Shown here piece by piece: positions 51,565 through 62,020 of a stretch of DNA of 64,000 bases. The position numbers were made by a program, and so were the translations under genes. Location of the stretch: contig CAUYUJ010012202.1 in the NCBI GenBank assembly GCA_963575745.1, forward strand, positions 247,001-311,000, given 5' to 3'. Under the pieces are notes generated by a model. That model was not told where the DNA came from. It saw only the letters and a program-made list of their open reading frames with translations, and did no database searches. Origin of the DNA: Prorocentrum cordatum. Its lineage: Eukaryota > Sar > Dinophyceae > Prorocentrales > Prorocentraceae. The number at the start of each line of letters is the position of its first letter. The stretch's first letter is position 1.

Positions 51565-53040
51565 AAGAAAAACCGGCAAGTGTGAACCGCATTTTTTAGA
51601 TGTAGCATAACATCGTTTGGTTGCGGGTTTGGGTGCGTTGATGAAGCTGCAAGATAAACGCAGCGCAGGCGTTGTTTTGCGCGCGTGACGTGCACCGCGC
51701 CACTTTTCAGCCGCGCAATATGCAACATCGATTATAACTACGAAGGGAAATTCATGATGACTGGAAGATCTAGTGGCGAACGTATATTAATCTTGGTATA
51801 GCCGGTTTAAGCAATCTATGGCGCGACGTTCCCCGCAATCGTGCAACATGGCAGATCACCTGTCGTTATAGGGATATGCCATTACTTAATATGTTTAAGG
51901 TTCTGTTACAAAGTAAGCACAACTTCGGCGGTGCGGTGGGCCCGAGCACGCGCAGCACTTCGCCATGGTAAATAAATCAGCGTGCCGGTACATGCCATAC
52001 CGCACGTTTACGTTACATTGACAACCATATGCGTTGACGCGATGGGGGGGGGGGGCGAAGTTGGGGAAGGCGCAGAGGAGGCGTCGATAAGACGGGCCAG
52101 GAGGCACCGATAATACTTATATTGACGAGGACAAGGGGGGAGGGGAACGTGGCGGGAGGAGGAAGCTTCCTCGTCATAGCATCCCCTTCTCCGCCATTTA
52201 ACCTCCCCCTTTTGCTTCGTTCGCGCAATCCTGCGTTCTGTCCCCATCATTCCCATCCGCGTCGCCCTCCCGCCATGGCGTACGTATTCTTTTCTCCGCA
52301 TCGTTCCTATCATTTGCGTCCCCCTGTTGATATGTTTCGTTTCCTCGTTCTCCTCGCCTTGCTGTCGCCCAGCTCCATTCCCTCCGACGATGCCGCGACC
52401 TCCCGATCATGCAGTCATTCTCTATTCCGCACCGCTCCGCCCGCCCGTCCCTTGTCCGTTCATTGCTTCGGTGTTCGGCCGCGAATGCGGCGTGCATGCG
52501 GTTTTCAGTTGCGCCTGGGCCCCGTCTGGGGCGAAAAGGTCTGGCACAGCTGCGTCGTCGTCCGACTATGGTTTGTCTGGTTCGGTCGGGCGGAGAGGGC
52601 GCGAGTTGCTAGATGCGAAAGGGTTGACAGCCAGGAGGTCTCCCCCGACACTGCGGTGAACGCCGAGCTTGAACAGGTCTGGGCACTGTGGCTGAACATG
52701 ACAAGGCACCCCGCAAGTATTTACCCACCAGGTCTACCATCACCCCCCTTTTCCCCCCCACCTAGCGCTCCACTTGCGCACCAAACCTAAACGAAGCATC
52801 AAACCATACAGGAGCACAAGAAGGTCAACGCGCGCGTTGACGACGCAGTGATGCCTCGTTGAGGGTTGGCACCCTGAGTGGACGCGAGAGGTGGGCAAGG
52901 GGGAGCAGGAGCATGGGAGACGTGGCGGATGTAGAATACTTCAGTGCCTGGCTATTTCGAACCACTCACCTGATTTTTTATGTTCGATCTTCATTTTGAA
53001 TTTGGCGGTCTCTTTCTGCCGATCCTCGCGGCACCGCTTC
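51565..53040. other. interval between inverted arrays, no gene recognised
   Basis: AT-richer unique DNA to about 52.0 kb, then GC-rich. One frame (52122-52790) contains a signal-peptide-like MFRFLVLLALLSPSSIPS, but the rest is not protein-like. Confidence 0.4.
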
Positions 53041-53044
53041 AACG

Positions 53045-53450
53045 CCCTCCCCCTCCCACACGACGATTTCTCGCCCCAAACCGACCACGTCCCCCCACAA
53101 GGTCTTGGCACCCTCACTCCCTCAGAGCTCTGTTCTTGGGACTCCCCACACGACGAATGATCGCCCAAAACCGACCACGTCCATCCACCAGGCCCTGGCA
53201 CCCCCACCCTATGAGAGCTCTGTTCTTGGGACCCTCCACACGACGATTTCTCGCCCAAAACCGACCAGGTCCCCCCACCAGGTCCCGCCAACCCCCCTTC
53301 CATGAGACCTCTGTTCTTCGGACCCCCCACACGACGATTTCTAACCCAAAACCGACCACGTCCCCCCACCAGGTCCCGGCACCCCCACCCAGTGAGAGCT
53401 CTGTTCTTGGACCCCCCCAAACGACGATTTCTCGACCACAACCGACGTGA
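53045..53450 (-). repeat. 90-bp tandem array, inverted
   Basis: Four to five units that are the reverse complement of the 50.7-51.6 kb array (ACACGACGATTTCTCGCCC, AGAGCTCTGTTCTTGGGAC). Confidence 0.92.
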
Positions 53451-53552
53451 AGTGGCCAGGTCCACGCCGCGCGGCGCGAGGACCTCCTCCTTATCCTCCT
53501 GCTCAACATCATCACCACTATCATCCTCAAAATCCTCGTCCTCATCCTCATC

Positions 53553-53557
53553 CTCCG

Positions 53558-53652
<95 letters not shown>

Positions 53653-53655
53653 GCG
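53553..53655. repeat. (ATC)n microsatellite
   Basis: About 34 ATC units. It follows TCATCC-type degenerate triplets. 53700-54110 has short GGGAGCCTC repeats and no gene. Confidence 0.95.
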
Positions 53656-54256
53656 TCATCCGAAACCGCCGATTGAACAAATCACGTCGACGAAGAAGCG
53701 ACTACAAATGAAAATCCTAAGGTGCACTTGGGAGCCTCTGGGGGCCTCCGGGAGCCTCCAGGGACCCCCGAAAGCCCACATGGCATGAAATTACCGGAAC
53801 CCATAGCGTGGCACGAAGGCATCGGAACCCAAGAAACCCAGGGCACCCTGGAGGCAAGCAGGGTGCTTCTTGGCATGGGTATCCACTGTGCAGACAAGAG
53901 AACGTGTGACCATGCCTGGCTGTAGGTTTGAGGTCGGGCATGTCGCCCTACAGGCGGACTTTGGAGAAAAAAACAACATACTCCAACAATGCCCGAAGAT
54001 GGACAAACAGTACTCAAAACATCGTCCCCTGACTATTGTCGTACTAATTTTGAATATTCCGCCTCTAGAGGGACAGACCCGACTTCAGCCTGGCTGCGAT
54101 GATCTGCTGCGGGAGCAGGAGCGGCGCACCTGGCTCCCCCCCCCTTTCGTCGCCCATGCATCGGCAATGCATCGGCGTTGCATCCGCGACGTCGGCGAGG
54201 CACCGGCGACGTCGGCGTGGAGAAGATCGCGCTCCGCATCGGGCCGCATCGTCGAT

Positions 54257-55099
54257 GCGGCGCGATCCTCCGACCCCGTCTGCTCGGGCCTCATATGGGA
54301 AACCTAAGCATTGCCCAGGTCACCTGGCATCGCGCACCGCGCGCCCGGGACGTGCGACGCGCAGGAACCCCTCGCGCCCTGCCGGGCCACTTTCGAGGAA
54401 CGCGGCCCCCTGGCCGAGGCCGCGACGCGCACAGCGACCGCCCGCGCACGCCCCACCAGCGTGTGAGGGGGAACTCGACTGTGCAGCGCCCGAGCGCCTC
54501 CTGCCCTCGCCACCGTGCCCCCCCAGGGGGAAAGTGATCGGCCTGTTTTTCTACCAACGCCACCATAAGTTGGAGGGAGAGGGAGTACACCTCCTCCTCC
54601 TCCTACTCCTCCTCCTCCTCTTCCTCCTCCTCCTCCTCCCCTCCTCCTCCTCCTCCTCCTTCTCCTCCTCCTCCTTCTCCTCCTCCTCCTCCATCTCCTC
54701 CTCCTCCTCCTTCTCCTTCTCCTTTCTCCTCCTCCCCTCCTCCCTCCACCTTCTCCTCCTCCTCCTCCTCCTCCTCCACCTCCTCCTCTTCCTCCTCTCC
54801 TCCTCCTCCTCCTCCTCCTCCTCCTCCTCCTCCTCCTTCCCCCCTCCAACTTATGGTGGTGGTAGAAAACAGGCCCAGCAGGGAACGCGCCCAGCAGGAG
54901 AACAGCCGCGGCGAGGGGAGCCGCGGCGCCTGCTTGCCCTCGGCCGCCGCATCAGCCACGCGTCGGCGGTGCATCGGCATCTGCACCGGCGACGCATCGT
55001 CGACGTTGGCGATGCCTCGGCGACGCCATCGTGAAGCAAATCGGGCGAACTGCATCGCCAATGCATTGGCGACGCGGCGCGATCCTCCGACCCCATCTG
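54257..55099. repeat. 26-bp direct repeats flanking an 840-bp segment
   Basis: GCGGCGCGATCCTCCGACCC plus CGTCTG at 54257 recurs with one mismatch ending at 55099. Both lie beside GCATCG/CGATGC-rich sequence, so an older direct duplication surrounds the foldback element. Confidence 0.6.
54540..54875. mobile_element. MITE-like foldback with pyrimidine-tract interior
   Basis: The left arm 54540-54577 (GGCCTGTTTTTCTACCAACG, then CCACCATAAGTTGGAGGG) is matched in reverse complement by 54842-54875 with a few small gaps. Between the arms is about 250 bp of CTC/TCC triplets. No target duplication is evident. Confidence 0.6.
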
Positions 55100-55220
55100 T
55101 AAGGCCCAGATCGGCGCATCGCTCACAGCCTGGCCGTGGCGCGGCTGACCCAGGGAGGCCACCAAAGGAAACACAGACTGCCTCCCAGACACCTCCAAGA
55201 CGCCTCCTACGGGATACCAC

Positions 55221-56522
55221 TTGCCATCCGCGTGGCCTCCGACCGGCAGCCCAAGCACGGTAGCGGGTGTCGACGTGCAGAACCGCCCCGATCCCCCAAC
55301 AACGTCTGACATCCCCCATTCGTCCTCCCCCAAGACAACCCCTGGCCTTGGGGCGATCCGGGAGGCCAATTTAAACATCGAACCGAACACACGTAGTTAC
55401 AACTGGGCACGCAAGATCTTCTGGGGTCGGCGGCAGAGGCGGCAGCCTTTAGATATTGCATTTGGTGTTGGCACGCTTTCTCAACCCCGAGGTGACAATT
55501 ACTGGCGTTCAATGTCGAACGGCGCCTACTCATTCCTCGTGTTGTTCATGTCCAAGTATGGATAAAACGCTGTTCACGTCATTTCCAGAACTGACTCAGG
55601 CAGTTGGACTTCTACTCGCAGGGGCATGACGATCGAACACTACGTCATGAGGTTCCTCAAGCAGTGCGGCATCATGCACCTCGGCCTGCAAGATCGCCAG
55701 ATTTGGATCACCTCAAAGAAGGGCGGCTGGTTTGGCAAAGGAGTTCATGCAAAGCGGGCGCGCATCACTCACATGATTGACAACGATCCAGAAGCCTTTT
55801 GGTCAGTGTTCATGGATCATCCTGGCGAGAACGCATGGCCCACGATCACGTCCTTCGATGATGGATGCTCACCTGGCGTAGTCTTCCAGTTCTACAAGCA
55901 CGAGGACACTCACCCGCCACGCTGGCTGAATGTGAACGAGATGGAGAAGCACCTGATAAAGGTCAAGACCTGGAGACAAGTGGCTAACTACTTCCAGCTG
56001 CCGCACATGGACCTTTGGATGCCAATTCGGGCGAAAGGGCCACCCCATGCCCCTGCGCCTGACATTTCCGCAGGAGAACTGATCAACGTGTGCATGGCGT
56101 CTAACATGATGCGGTATCAGCCCGAGGACTACCACCATGCGCCGCAGGAGGCTGACACCCGGGATGCTGACGCGGCGCGGTCTCAGCATCAGCACTACGA
56201 GGCGCCAGAGGAGCACAGGGCTGACGCTGACGTGCGGCATGGTCAGCCCGAGGAGCACGCCGCGGCGCCAGTGGAGCACGTGGCTGACACCCGGGATGTT
56301 AACGCGGAGTGGCATCCGCATCAGCACTACGAGGCGCCAAAGGAGCACAGGGCTGACGCTGACGTGCGGCATGGTCAGCCCGAGGAGCACGCCGCGGCGC
56401 CAGTGGAGCCCCCTGCCAATGCTGGCACGGGCTCGCCAGACACGGGATTTCCAAGGCCCACGCTCGGCGGCGGCGGCGGCAACCCACAATCCAGCATCGA
56501 CCCAGGCAGCCCCGTCTCCTAG
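55221..56522 (+). CDS. hypothetical protein gene with 66-nt intron
   Basis: The first frame (protein-like from about 55330: AIREANLNIEPNTRSYNWAR, RQRRQPLDIAFGVGTLSQPR, YSFLVLFMSK) meets TAA at 55563. A GT...AG interval at 55556-55621 (66 nt, pyrimidines before TCGCAG|G) removes that stop and keeps frame into GMTIEHYVMRFLKQCGIMHL. If unspliced, translation could begin at Met 55626. The body has THMIDNDPEAFWSVFMDHPG and WLNVNEMEKHLIKVKTWRQV, then two 44-residue repeats (ADTRD ... EEHAAAPVE; 132-bp period from 56151 and 56283). TAG at 56520 ends it, though coding continues. Not recognised as a family. Confidence 0.55.
55556..55621 (+). other. predicted 66-nt intron
   Basis: It begins GTATGG, ends CTTCTACTCGCAG|G, and is exactly 22 codons long. 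It contains the only stop between two good coding stretches. AG|G is common at dinoflagellate acceptors. Confidence 0.5.
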
Positions 56523-56972
56523 GCGGCGAGAAATGCCATCTACCGGCAGGAACAGATCGCTCAGCTTACGGCAGCGGTTGCAAGATTGAGTAATGCATTG
56601 AAGCAGGTGGTGGACGCTGCAAAGCTGGCTGCGCAAGCCGCGCAACATGCGGCGGCGCACAATGCGGCGTCGGCCGCGACGGCAGCGCAGCAGCAGGCCC
56701 ATTTCAGCATGCCACAGCCGCCGATCCAGCAGGTCCAGGTTCAGTTCGGCATGCCACAGCCGCCGCGCGAGCCAGAGCAACCACCGCGCGCGTCCCCCGC
56801 CTGGTTGGAGTGGAAGCAGCGCCATCAACATCAACGAGCGCCTGCCTGGCTCAATAAGAAGGTGGTTCGCGCCGTACGCCGCGCGGCGGGCGACGGGCCA
56901 CCGCCGGGCAACAACGCGCCAGCGCTTGCGACGTGCGAGTGGCGCGGTAAAAACCAACCCGGGCGCCAATGA
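56523..56972 (+). CDS. continuation of the same frame after TAG: coiled-coil region
   Basis: In frame with the upstream gene, it reads AARNAIYRQEQIAQLTAAVA, RLSNALKQVVDAAKLAAQAA (heptad-like, probable coiled coil), then HFSMPQPPIQQVQVQFGMPQ and WLNKKVVRAVRRAAGDGPPP, ending TGA at 56970-56972. Either the TAG is read, or it is the TAG of a 3' splice site (CCCCGTCTCCTAG|G), or this is a mutation. The last four bases overlap the next start as ATGA. Confidence 0.5.
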   Translation, partial: AARNAIYRQEQIAQLTAAVARLSNALKQVVDAAKLAAQAAQHAAAHNAASAATAAQQQAHFSMPQPPIQQVQVQFGMPQPPREPEQPPRASPAWLEWKQRHQHQRAPAWLNKKVVRAVRRAAGDGPPPGNNAPALATCEWRGKNQPGRQ

Positions 56973-57199
56973 ACGAGCGGCTCCGTCTGATGGGCATCGA
57001 CCCCAAGCTGGTGGACAAGATGGACATGACTCCGCACAAGATGGGCCAGTTGATTGGGAACGCGCAGAGCGCGAACGTTTTGGAGCGCATCCTGTTCCAG
57101 GCGCTCCCGGCCGCAGGCATCATCCCGCAGAGCGAACTCAAGGGCCGCTGGGAGACCAGAGCTGCCGCCGCGAAGACGGTGGCTAGCTTTTCGAAGTGA
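56969..57199 (+). CDS. small ORF resembling the C-terminus of a C5 DNA methyltransferase
   Basis: A 76-codon frame starts MNERLRLMGIDPKLVDKMDM and reads THKMGQLIGNAQSANVLERI-type sequence: MGQLIGNAQSANVLERIL, FQALPAAGIIP. R-x-x-x-MG followed after ~25 residues by Q-x-x-GNA-x-x-x-x-V-x-x-x-I is the pattern of motifs IX-X that close cytosine-5 methyltransferases. The catalytic core is not in the window upstream, so this would be a last exon or a remnant. It overlaps the previous frame by ATGA, so a -1 frame change or an intron is likely. The call rests on a short motif. Confidence 0.4.
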   Translation: MNERLRLMGIDPKLVDKMDMTPHKMGQLIGNAQSANVLERILFQALPAAGIIPQSELKGRWETRAAAAKTVASFSK

Positions 57200-57600
57200 T
57201 GCGGCTGTGGCCGCGAGCCGAGCAATACAGCAGCTCGACGTGTCCAGAGGCTGCGGGCCTCTCTGCTCAGCACGCCCAAGCTCCTCATACTTTCTAAGAG
57301 GGAGGCGAACGGGAAGGGGGTGGAGACTTCCTCGCCCTTTCCTCTAAGTGCGAATCTGTTGCGGATCCACGCGCTGGCGATCATGTTTGGGGTCCACGTT
57401 TGCTCCAAAAGTGGCAAACTGCCCCGTTTTGGACGCACAGATGACTCGTCGCTGCTGCTGGACGTGGCTAAGGGGTTGATTCCGCAATTCTGGGGGGATC
57501 ACCCCTGGATATGAAGGGGTGACCCGGTAAGTGCATTCGAGCCGGTTGTTCATCGTTCCAAGGGGGCCAATTTCGATCGGACGCCCGTCATTTCTCCCAA
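57200..57600. other. no gene recognised
   Basis: Unique sequence downstream of the last frame, probably 3' flank. Confidence 0.4.
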
Positions 57601-57639
57601 GTGGGGGGTCTGCCTGCGCGTGATTTGTCAGTTGTCGGC

Positions 57640-58445
57640 TTCTGCTGCTGCTGCTGCTGCTGCATGCTGCTGCTGCTGCCCCATGCTGCCGCTGCCCGCA
57701 CGGTTCCAGGCGGCCCCAACGGCCCCCGAGAAGCCCCCGAGAGCGCCCCAAGACGCCCCCAAGAGCGCCCCAAGAGGCCCCCAAGAGAGCCCCAAGATTT
57801 TTTGTTGTTCCCTACCTAGGCTCTGCCTAGAGGGTTCTTGCTCTCTTAGCTTAAAAAGGCCGGGCAGTGGGTCCCGCCCCGGGCGGTTCCCCCAGTATCC
57901 GCCCCGCGGTTCCCCCAGGGGCGTCCCCTTGGCTTAGCGTTGTTTATCTCATCTTAGCTTAGCTTAATTCATTTGGGCTTAGCTTAGCTCCATCTTAGCT
58001 CAAGTTTATCTTAGCTTAGCGTGCCTTCATCTTAGTTTCGCCGAGCTTTAGCATAGCACAGCACAGCATAGCATAGCAGAGCGTAGCACAGCATAGCATA
58101 TCATAGCATAGCGCAGCATAGCATAGCATATCATAGCGCAGCACAGCACAACACAGCATAGCACCGTGCAGCACAGCAAAGCGTAGCACAGCAGAGCATA
58201 GCATAGCAATTAATGATGCTTTCCTAGGGGGTCCAACTTCTAGGTAGGGTCGCACTGGGGTAATCCTTTGACCCCTCTGGGAGCTTTGGCGGCCCCCAAG
58301 ACGCCCCCAAAGGCTCCCAAGAGGCCCCCGAGAGGCCTTCAAGGGCCTCCGAGAGGCCCCCAGGAGGCTCCCAAGAGCGGCCCAGTAGGCCCCCAAGAGG
58401 CCCCCAGGAACGCCCAAGAGGCCCCCAGGAAGCCCGCAATATTAT
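57640..58445. repeat. CTG run, GGCCCCCAAGA repeats and AGCAT/TTAGC pentamers
   Basis: CTG triplets lie at 57645-57680, GCCCCCAAGAG-type repeats at 57710-57800 and 58280-58440, TTAGC pentamers at about 57935-58030, and AGCAT/AGCAC pentamers at 58045-58210. Confidence 0.85.
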
Positions 58446-58699
58446 TCCAGAACATGTGACGGATATCAGAATTTCTAAGATTTCGGGGGGCCGCCGCTTT
58501 CGCCCCCTGTTTTGAACCCTTTTTGGCGCGTCGCCGCGGCTTGTTTCATTGGCCTAAGCCGCCCCCGGCCCGCCCGGAGGGGCGTCCAGAACATTTGCTG
58601 TTTTGGGGGTTCATTCGAAAAAACCAATTGTTTCGGCAGGCCCTGCGAATAATGGAAGCGGGTGCCGGGGGCGCCCAATACGGCCAGACAAGGACACCA

Positions 58700-58980
58700 A
58701 CGTCGCCAAAATGCGGCCTTGGAGGCCCCATGGTGGCCCCAAGGGGCCGCGATATTCCCCCATGAAGGCGCCATATGGCTTCAATGGTTTCCAAGACACT
58801 CTTGGGGGCTTTCGGGGCCTGCATGCGTGCTTATGGGGGGGCCTCATGGTGGGCTTCTCGGAGCCTCATGGGGCCATGTCGGGGGCGTTTGGGGGCCCTC
58901 TTGGGGGCTTCTGGGGGACTTACGGGGCCATCTTGGGGGCATGTGGGGGGCCTTTCGGGGATATAATGGTCTCTGGGGGT
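58700..58980. repeat. GGGGGCCTCTTGG-type degenerate repeat
   Basis: Inverse orientation of the GGCCCCCAAGA family. Frames here are Gly/Trp/Leu shadows. 58980-59820 is unique to CT-rich (59600-59720) without a recognised gene. Confidence 0.7.
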
Positions 58981-59830
58981 GGTTTTGCCCCCTGTCCAAC
59001 GACTTGTGCCGTGCGAAGCCAAAGTGATTTGCTCATAAGATGGTTTTGCAATGCGTCAAAAGCTTTATTCATCGCCGATGCGGGGCGTTGTGTTTGAAGT
59101 TGGGTTGTTATTGTTGGAGGAACCCCCCTCGCGTGGCGCCGTTGGAATCGTTAATTATCGCTCCAGGGGGTGAGTTAGTGTTAGTCAGGTTTTTCATTCC
59201 TCACGGCTGAGGGAAGGTTGAGCGTTTCGCGATTTATGTTTTATTATTCAAGCTTGCTGCGACCAGGGTCCAGCGTCGTATTGCCGGGGGTGATATGGGG
59301 GGAAACGATGCCGATATCGCTATCACGTCGCCTACAATATGGCTTCCCGGGAATACTAGTTCCCCTTCGCTGCCACGACTGGAGTCGCCTCTGAGTTCTG
59401 AGTTATGGTCCGAACGCGCCCCAAGAGAGATTCGATGGATAGCGATATCAGATATCGGCACGATTGCGCCCCTTAAGGTGTCTCGTCTTGCTTAGCTACC
59501 CCCCAGTAGTATCCTACCTCTTCCCCCGAGGTGCTTCGCATCCTGGTCCCCTCCATCACCAATTCATCTTTTTGCCGAATCACTAGGCCGCGTTGGGGGG
59601 TCCTCCTTCTCCCTCTCACTTCTCTCCTAAACGTGATCAGACTCACTTCTCACTTCTCCTCTCCTCTCCTCCTCACTTCTCCTCCTCCTCCTCTTCTCCT
59701 CACGCGTCTCCTCCTCACTTCTCAAAACTACCGCGCGACGTCAGAAACGAAGAAAACACATTCCTCCACCTGCTGCCATTTCGGATCGGGAAAATGTTCA
59801 GGATTCCGGTGAAACCCTCCTCTGTTCTTC

Positions 59831-60028
59831 TTGGCCAGAGTCCTGGCCGAATCCAAGATGCCGCCCAAAGTAGCGTTGCCGAATCCACAGTTCTTGGCCC
59901 GGGCGCAGCCGCCGATGAGGCGTCGCTTCAAGAAGATGTTTCGCGATCTCATCTTCTATCCAACTGCCTTCGGCGAATCCCGCCACTGTGCCTGCGCGGC
60001 TTTCACGGCCGTCTTCGCGGGGCTTCAG
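59831..60028 (+). CDS. exon-like fragment
   Basis: The frame reads MARVLAESKMPPKVALPNPQ, FLARAQPPMRRRFKKMFRDL and IFYPTAFGESRHCACAAFTA, ending near FAGLQ, where CTTCAG|GTGACA offers a donor-like GT. Composition is normal and unlike the flanks. No family is recognised. Confidence 0.3.
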
Positions 60029-60374
60029 GTGACATCATGGGCCTCCTCAACCGCCAGCCCAGCCCGTCTTGGGGCTGGGATGCCTTGTGGGCTGGAGGTT
60101 GAGAAGGTCTAGTCGTTCCCCCCCCCCCAGGGAAATGCAGGACAATTCCAAGACCGCGGTCAGAGGGGCCTAGCAATGCAAATACCTGATATTGCCACGA
60201 ACCTCGACTTTGGAGGGCTCGCGGGCGTGAGTTGCGAGAAAGCGAAACACAGAGAAAATGGAGCCCATAAGGCATGTCGGAGCGTCTCCGACCACCTTGG
60301 CGCTCTCCTGGGCCGTCTTGGGGCTCGCTTGGGGGCCTCTGGGGGCTTCAACTTCCCGGGGCCCTCCCGCGCGC

Positions 60375-60430
60375 TTCTTGGAGGGGCGGGGGGGGAGGGG
60401 GGGGGGAGAGGGGGGGGAAGGGAGGAGGAT
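60375..60430. repeat. G-run purine tract
   Basis: GGGGGAGGGGGG-type sequence; frames through it are artefacts. Confidence 0.7.
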
Positions 60431-60662
60431 AGTCAATATGTACAAACAGGACACGTGGAAAATAGTACCACTCTCGTGTCCTGCGAAATCTTTGTCCAAA
60501 TGAGTCTAAGTTATTATCTAGTGGCCTTAGGTCGTAAGGATCGCAAGCAGGGTCGGCGTCCTTATTGCAAATCATGGGGGTCGGTGGGGTGCACAGGGCC
60601 CGGGGCCAGAGTCGGCCCCCATTTACGCTGCCCACGCTTTCGCGATATGATTCTGTTATAGA

Positions 60663-60940
60663 ATGACAAAGTCGACCCCAGGTAAGTTGACGAGGTCGAC
60701 CCCCGGTAAGTTGAAAAGGTCGACCCCCGGTAAAGTGACAAGGTCGACGCCCGGTAAAGTGATAAGGTCGACCCCTGGTAAGTTGACAAGGTCGGCCCCT
60801 GGTAAGTTGACAAGGTCGACCCTTGGTAAGTTGACGAGGTCGACCCCCGGTAAGTTGACAAGGTCGACCCCCGGTAAATTGACAAGGTCGACCCCCGGTA
60901 AATTGACAAGGTCGACCCCCGGTAAGTTGACAAGGTCGCG
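60663..60940. repeat. 11-copy 24-bp tandem array with GGTAAGT and GTCGAC
   Basis: The unit GGTCGACCCCCGGTAAGTTG plus ACAA is repeated 11 times with few changes; almost every unit has a SalI-type GTCGAC and GGTAAR. The 24-bp length keeps all frames open (one would read STPGKLTR repeats). Confidence 0.93.
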
Positions 60941-61164
60941 TCATCTTGCAGACCATCTTGGGGTCGTCTCTGCCTTCCTGGAGCGGTTCTGCCAGATGGC
61001 GGCCGAAGTAAATCTGCGAAGTTCCGCCGACTTCCGCCGACTTCCGCCGGCGTTGCGCCCGCGGTCCCCCACAGACCCCCCAGGGGAACACGCGACGGGG
61101 ACCCCTCCGCCAGGTCCGGGAAATACAAAACTGCTCCTGAGCCCCCAGAGGTAGGCCCAACAGG

Positions 61165-61470
61165 CCCTTCCTCCTAAAGGAATACCCAGACGGGCCCCCA
61201 TTCCCCCCGGAGGAAAAGCTCGAGGGCTTGCTCGGGGGGAAACCAAAACACCGTTTGAGCCTTTGGCTGCAATGTCCTACAGGGTCTCGTTCCCGAGGCC
61301 CGTTCCCCCGGGGCCCGGGGGCTGCGCCCCGGGGTCGTTCCAGCGGGGTCAGCTTCCGCGAGGCGGGGGGGGGGGCGTTCAGAGGGGCGGGCCCCGCAGG
61401 CCGTCGGAGAGAGATCGCTCTGAACATATATGTAACCCAGCACTGTACAGATTCCATATTTGTCCAAGGA
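61165..61470. other. GC-rich DNA with a G-run, no gene
   Basis: Short palindromic GGGGCCCGGGGGC stretches; a G-run near 61363. Nothing coding is recognised. Confidence 0.4.
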
Positions 61471-61679
61471 TGTCTTAGGCGAAATGGCCATGGTGGAAAT
61501 TCCAGGGAATGGGCCGGAGATTGCGAAATCGCAGTTTTCTGAAAATGTCTCAGGCGAAACGCTAGTTCTTAGCAGAAGGCGTCTCAAGGTGAGGATGTCT
61601 CGGCGAAACGCCCATCCTGGAAGGCAACTAGACACCCTGCCATGCAGCGCCTGGCATTCTTGTACGCCTCAACGTGCCA

Positions 61680-61855
61680 GGGGACACGTGGCGGTCAAGA
61701 GTCAGGCTGCGCTCTACAAAGCCCGTCTGAAAAAGCTTCGGACAGTGCTGAACCGAATTGACGCCGATGCCGCCGATGCCCTCACCGAAGATGACAGGCT
61801 GAGACAAGAACAGAATGATGTGCTTGACTACATTGCGAACCTCCCGTTGCAATGA
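61680..61855 (+). CDS. exon-like C-terminal fragment
   Basis: The end of a plus-strand frame reads VKSQAALYKARLKKLRTVLN, RIDADAADALTEDDRLRQEQ and NDVLDYIANLPLQ, then TGA at 61853-61855. The helical, charged composition suggests a genuine last exon. Upstream (61473-61620) three ATGTCTYAGGCGAAACG-type repeats interrupt coding quality. Not recognised. Confidence 0.38.
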
Positions 61856-61911
61856 ACTGGGGCCTGGTGTACGATCTCTCCCCTTTTCTCAGCTCTTTCA
61901 TAATTGCCTTT

Positions 61912-62020
61912 GCTCTCTCTCCCTCTCTCTCTTTCTCCGGCAGCTGTGCTTACCGTGCTTCGCAGCCCTGCAAAGAGTCGCTGAAACAATGCTACTCCAA
62001 GGCTGCCGCCTGCGCCTCCA
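61912..62020 (+). other. possible splice acceptor and Cys-rich exon start
   Basis: A strong pyrimidine tract (CTCTCTCTCCCTCTCTCTCT) ends TTTCTCCGGCAG|C at about 61943. The next codons can read CAYRASQPCKESLKQCYSKA and AACASTR. It is suggestive but isolated. Confidence 0.25.

Noticed and set aside
50274-51566. A 430-codon frame across the 90-bp array
   Set aside because: The unit length is a multiple of three, so any stop-free frame stays open; the same happens on the other strand.
52122-52790. Secreted protein with the signal-like MFRFLVLLALLSPSSIPS
   Set aside because: Only this stretch looks protein-like; the rest is composition-driven with no domain and no supporting context.
56969-56972. 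ATGA stop/start overlap as sign of a bacterial operon
   Set aside because: Surrounding genes and repeats are eukaryotic; a frame change or intron explains the overlap better.
57935-58030. TTAGC repeats as a telomere
   Set aside because: The unit is a pentamer unlike the TTTAGGG telomere reported for dinoflagellates, is short and lies among AGCAT repeats.
60663-61154. Histone H1- or basic chromatin-protein-like STPGKLTR repeat ORF
   Set aside because: It exists only because the 24-bp unit lacks a stop; the sequence after the array is not protein-like.
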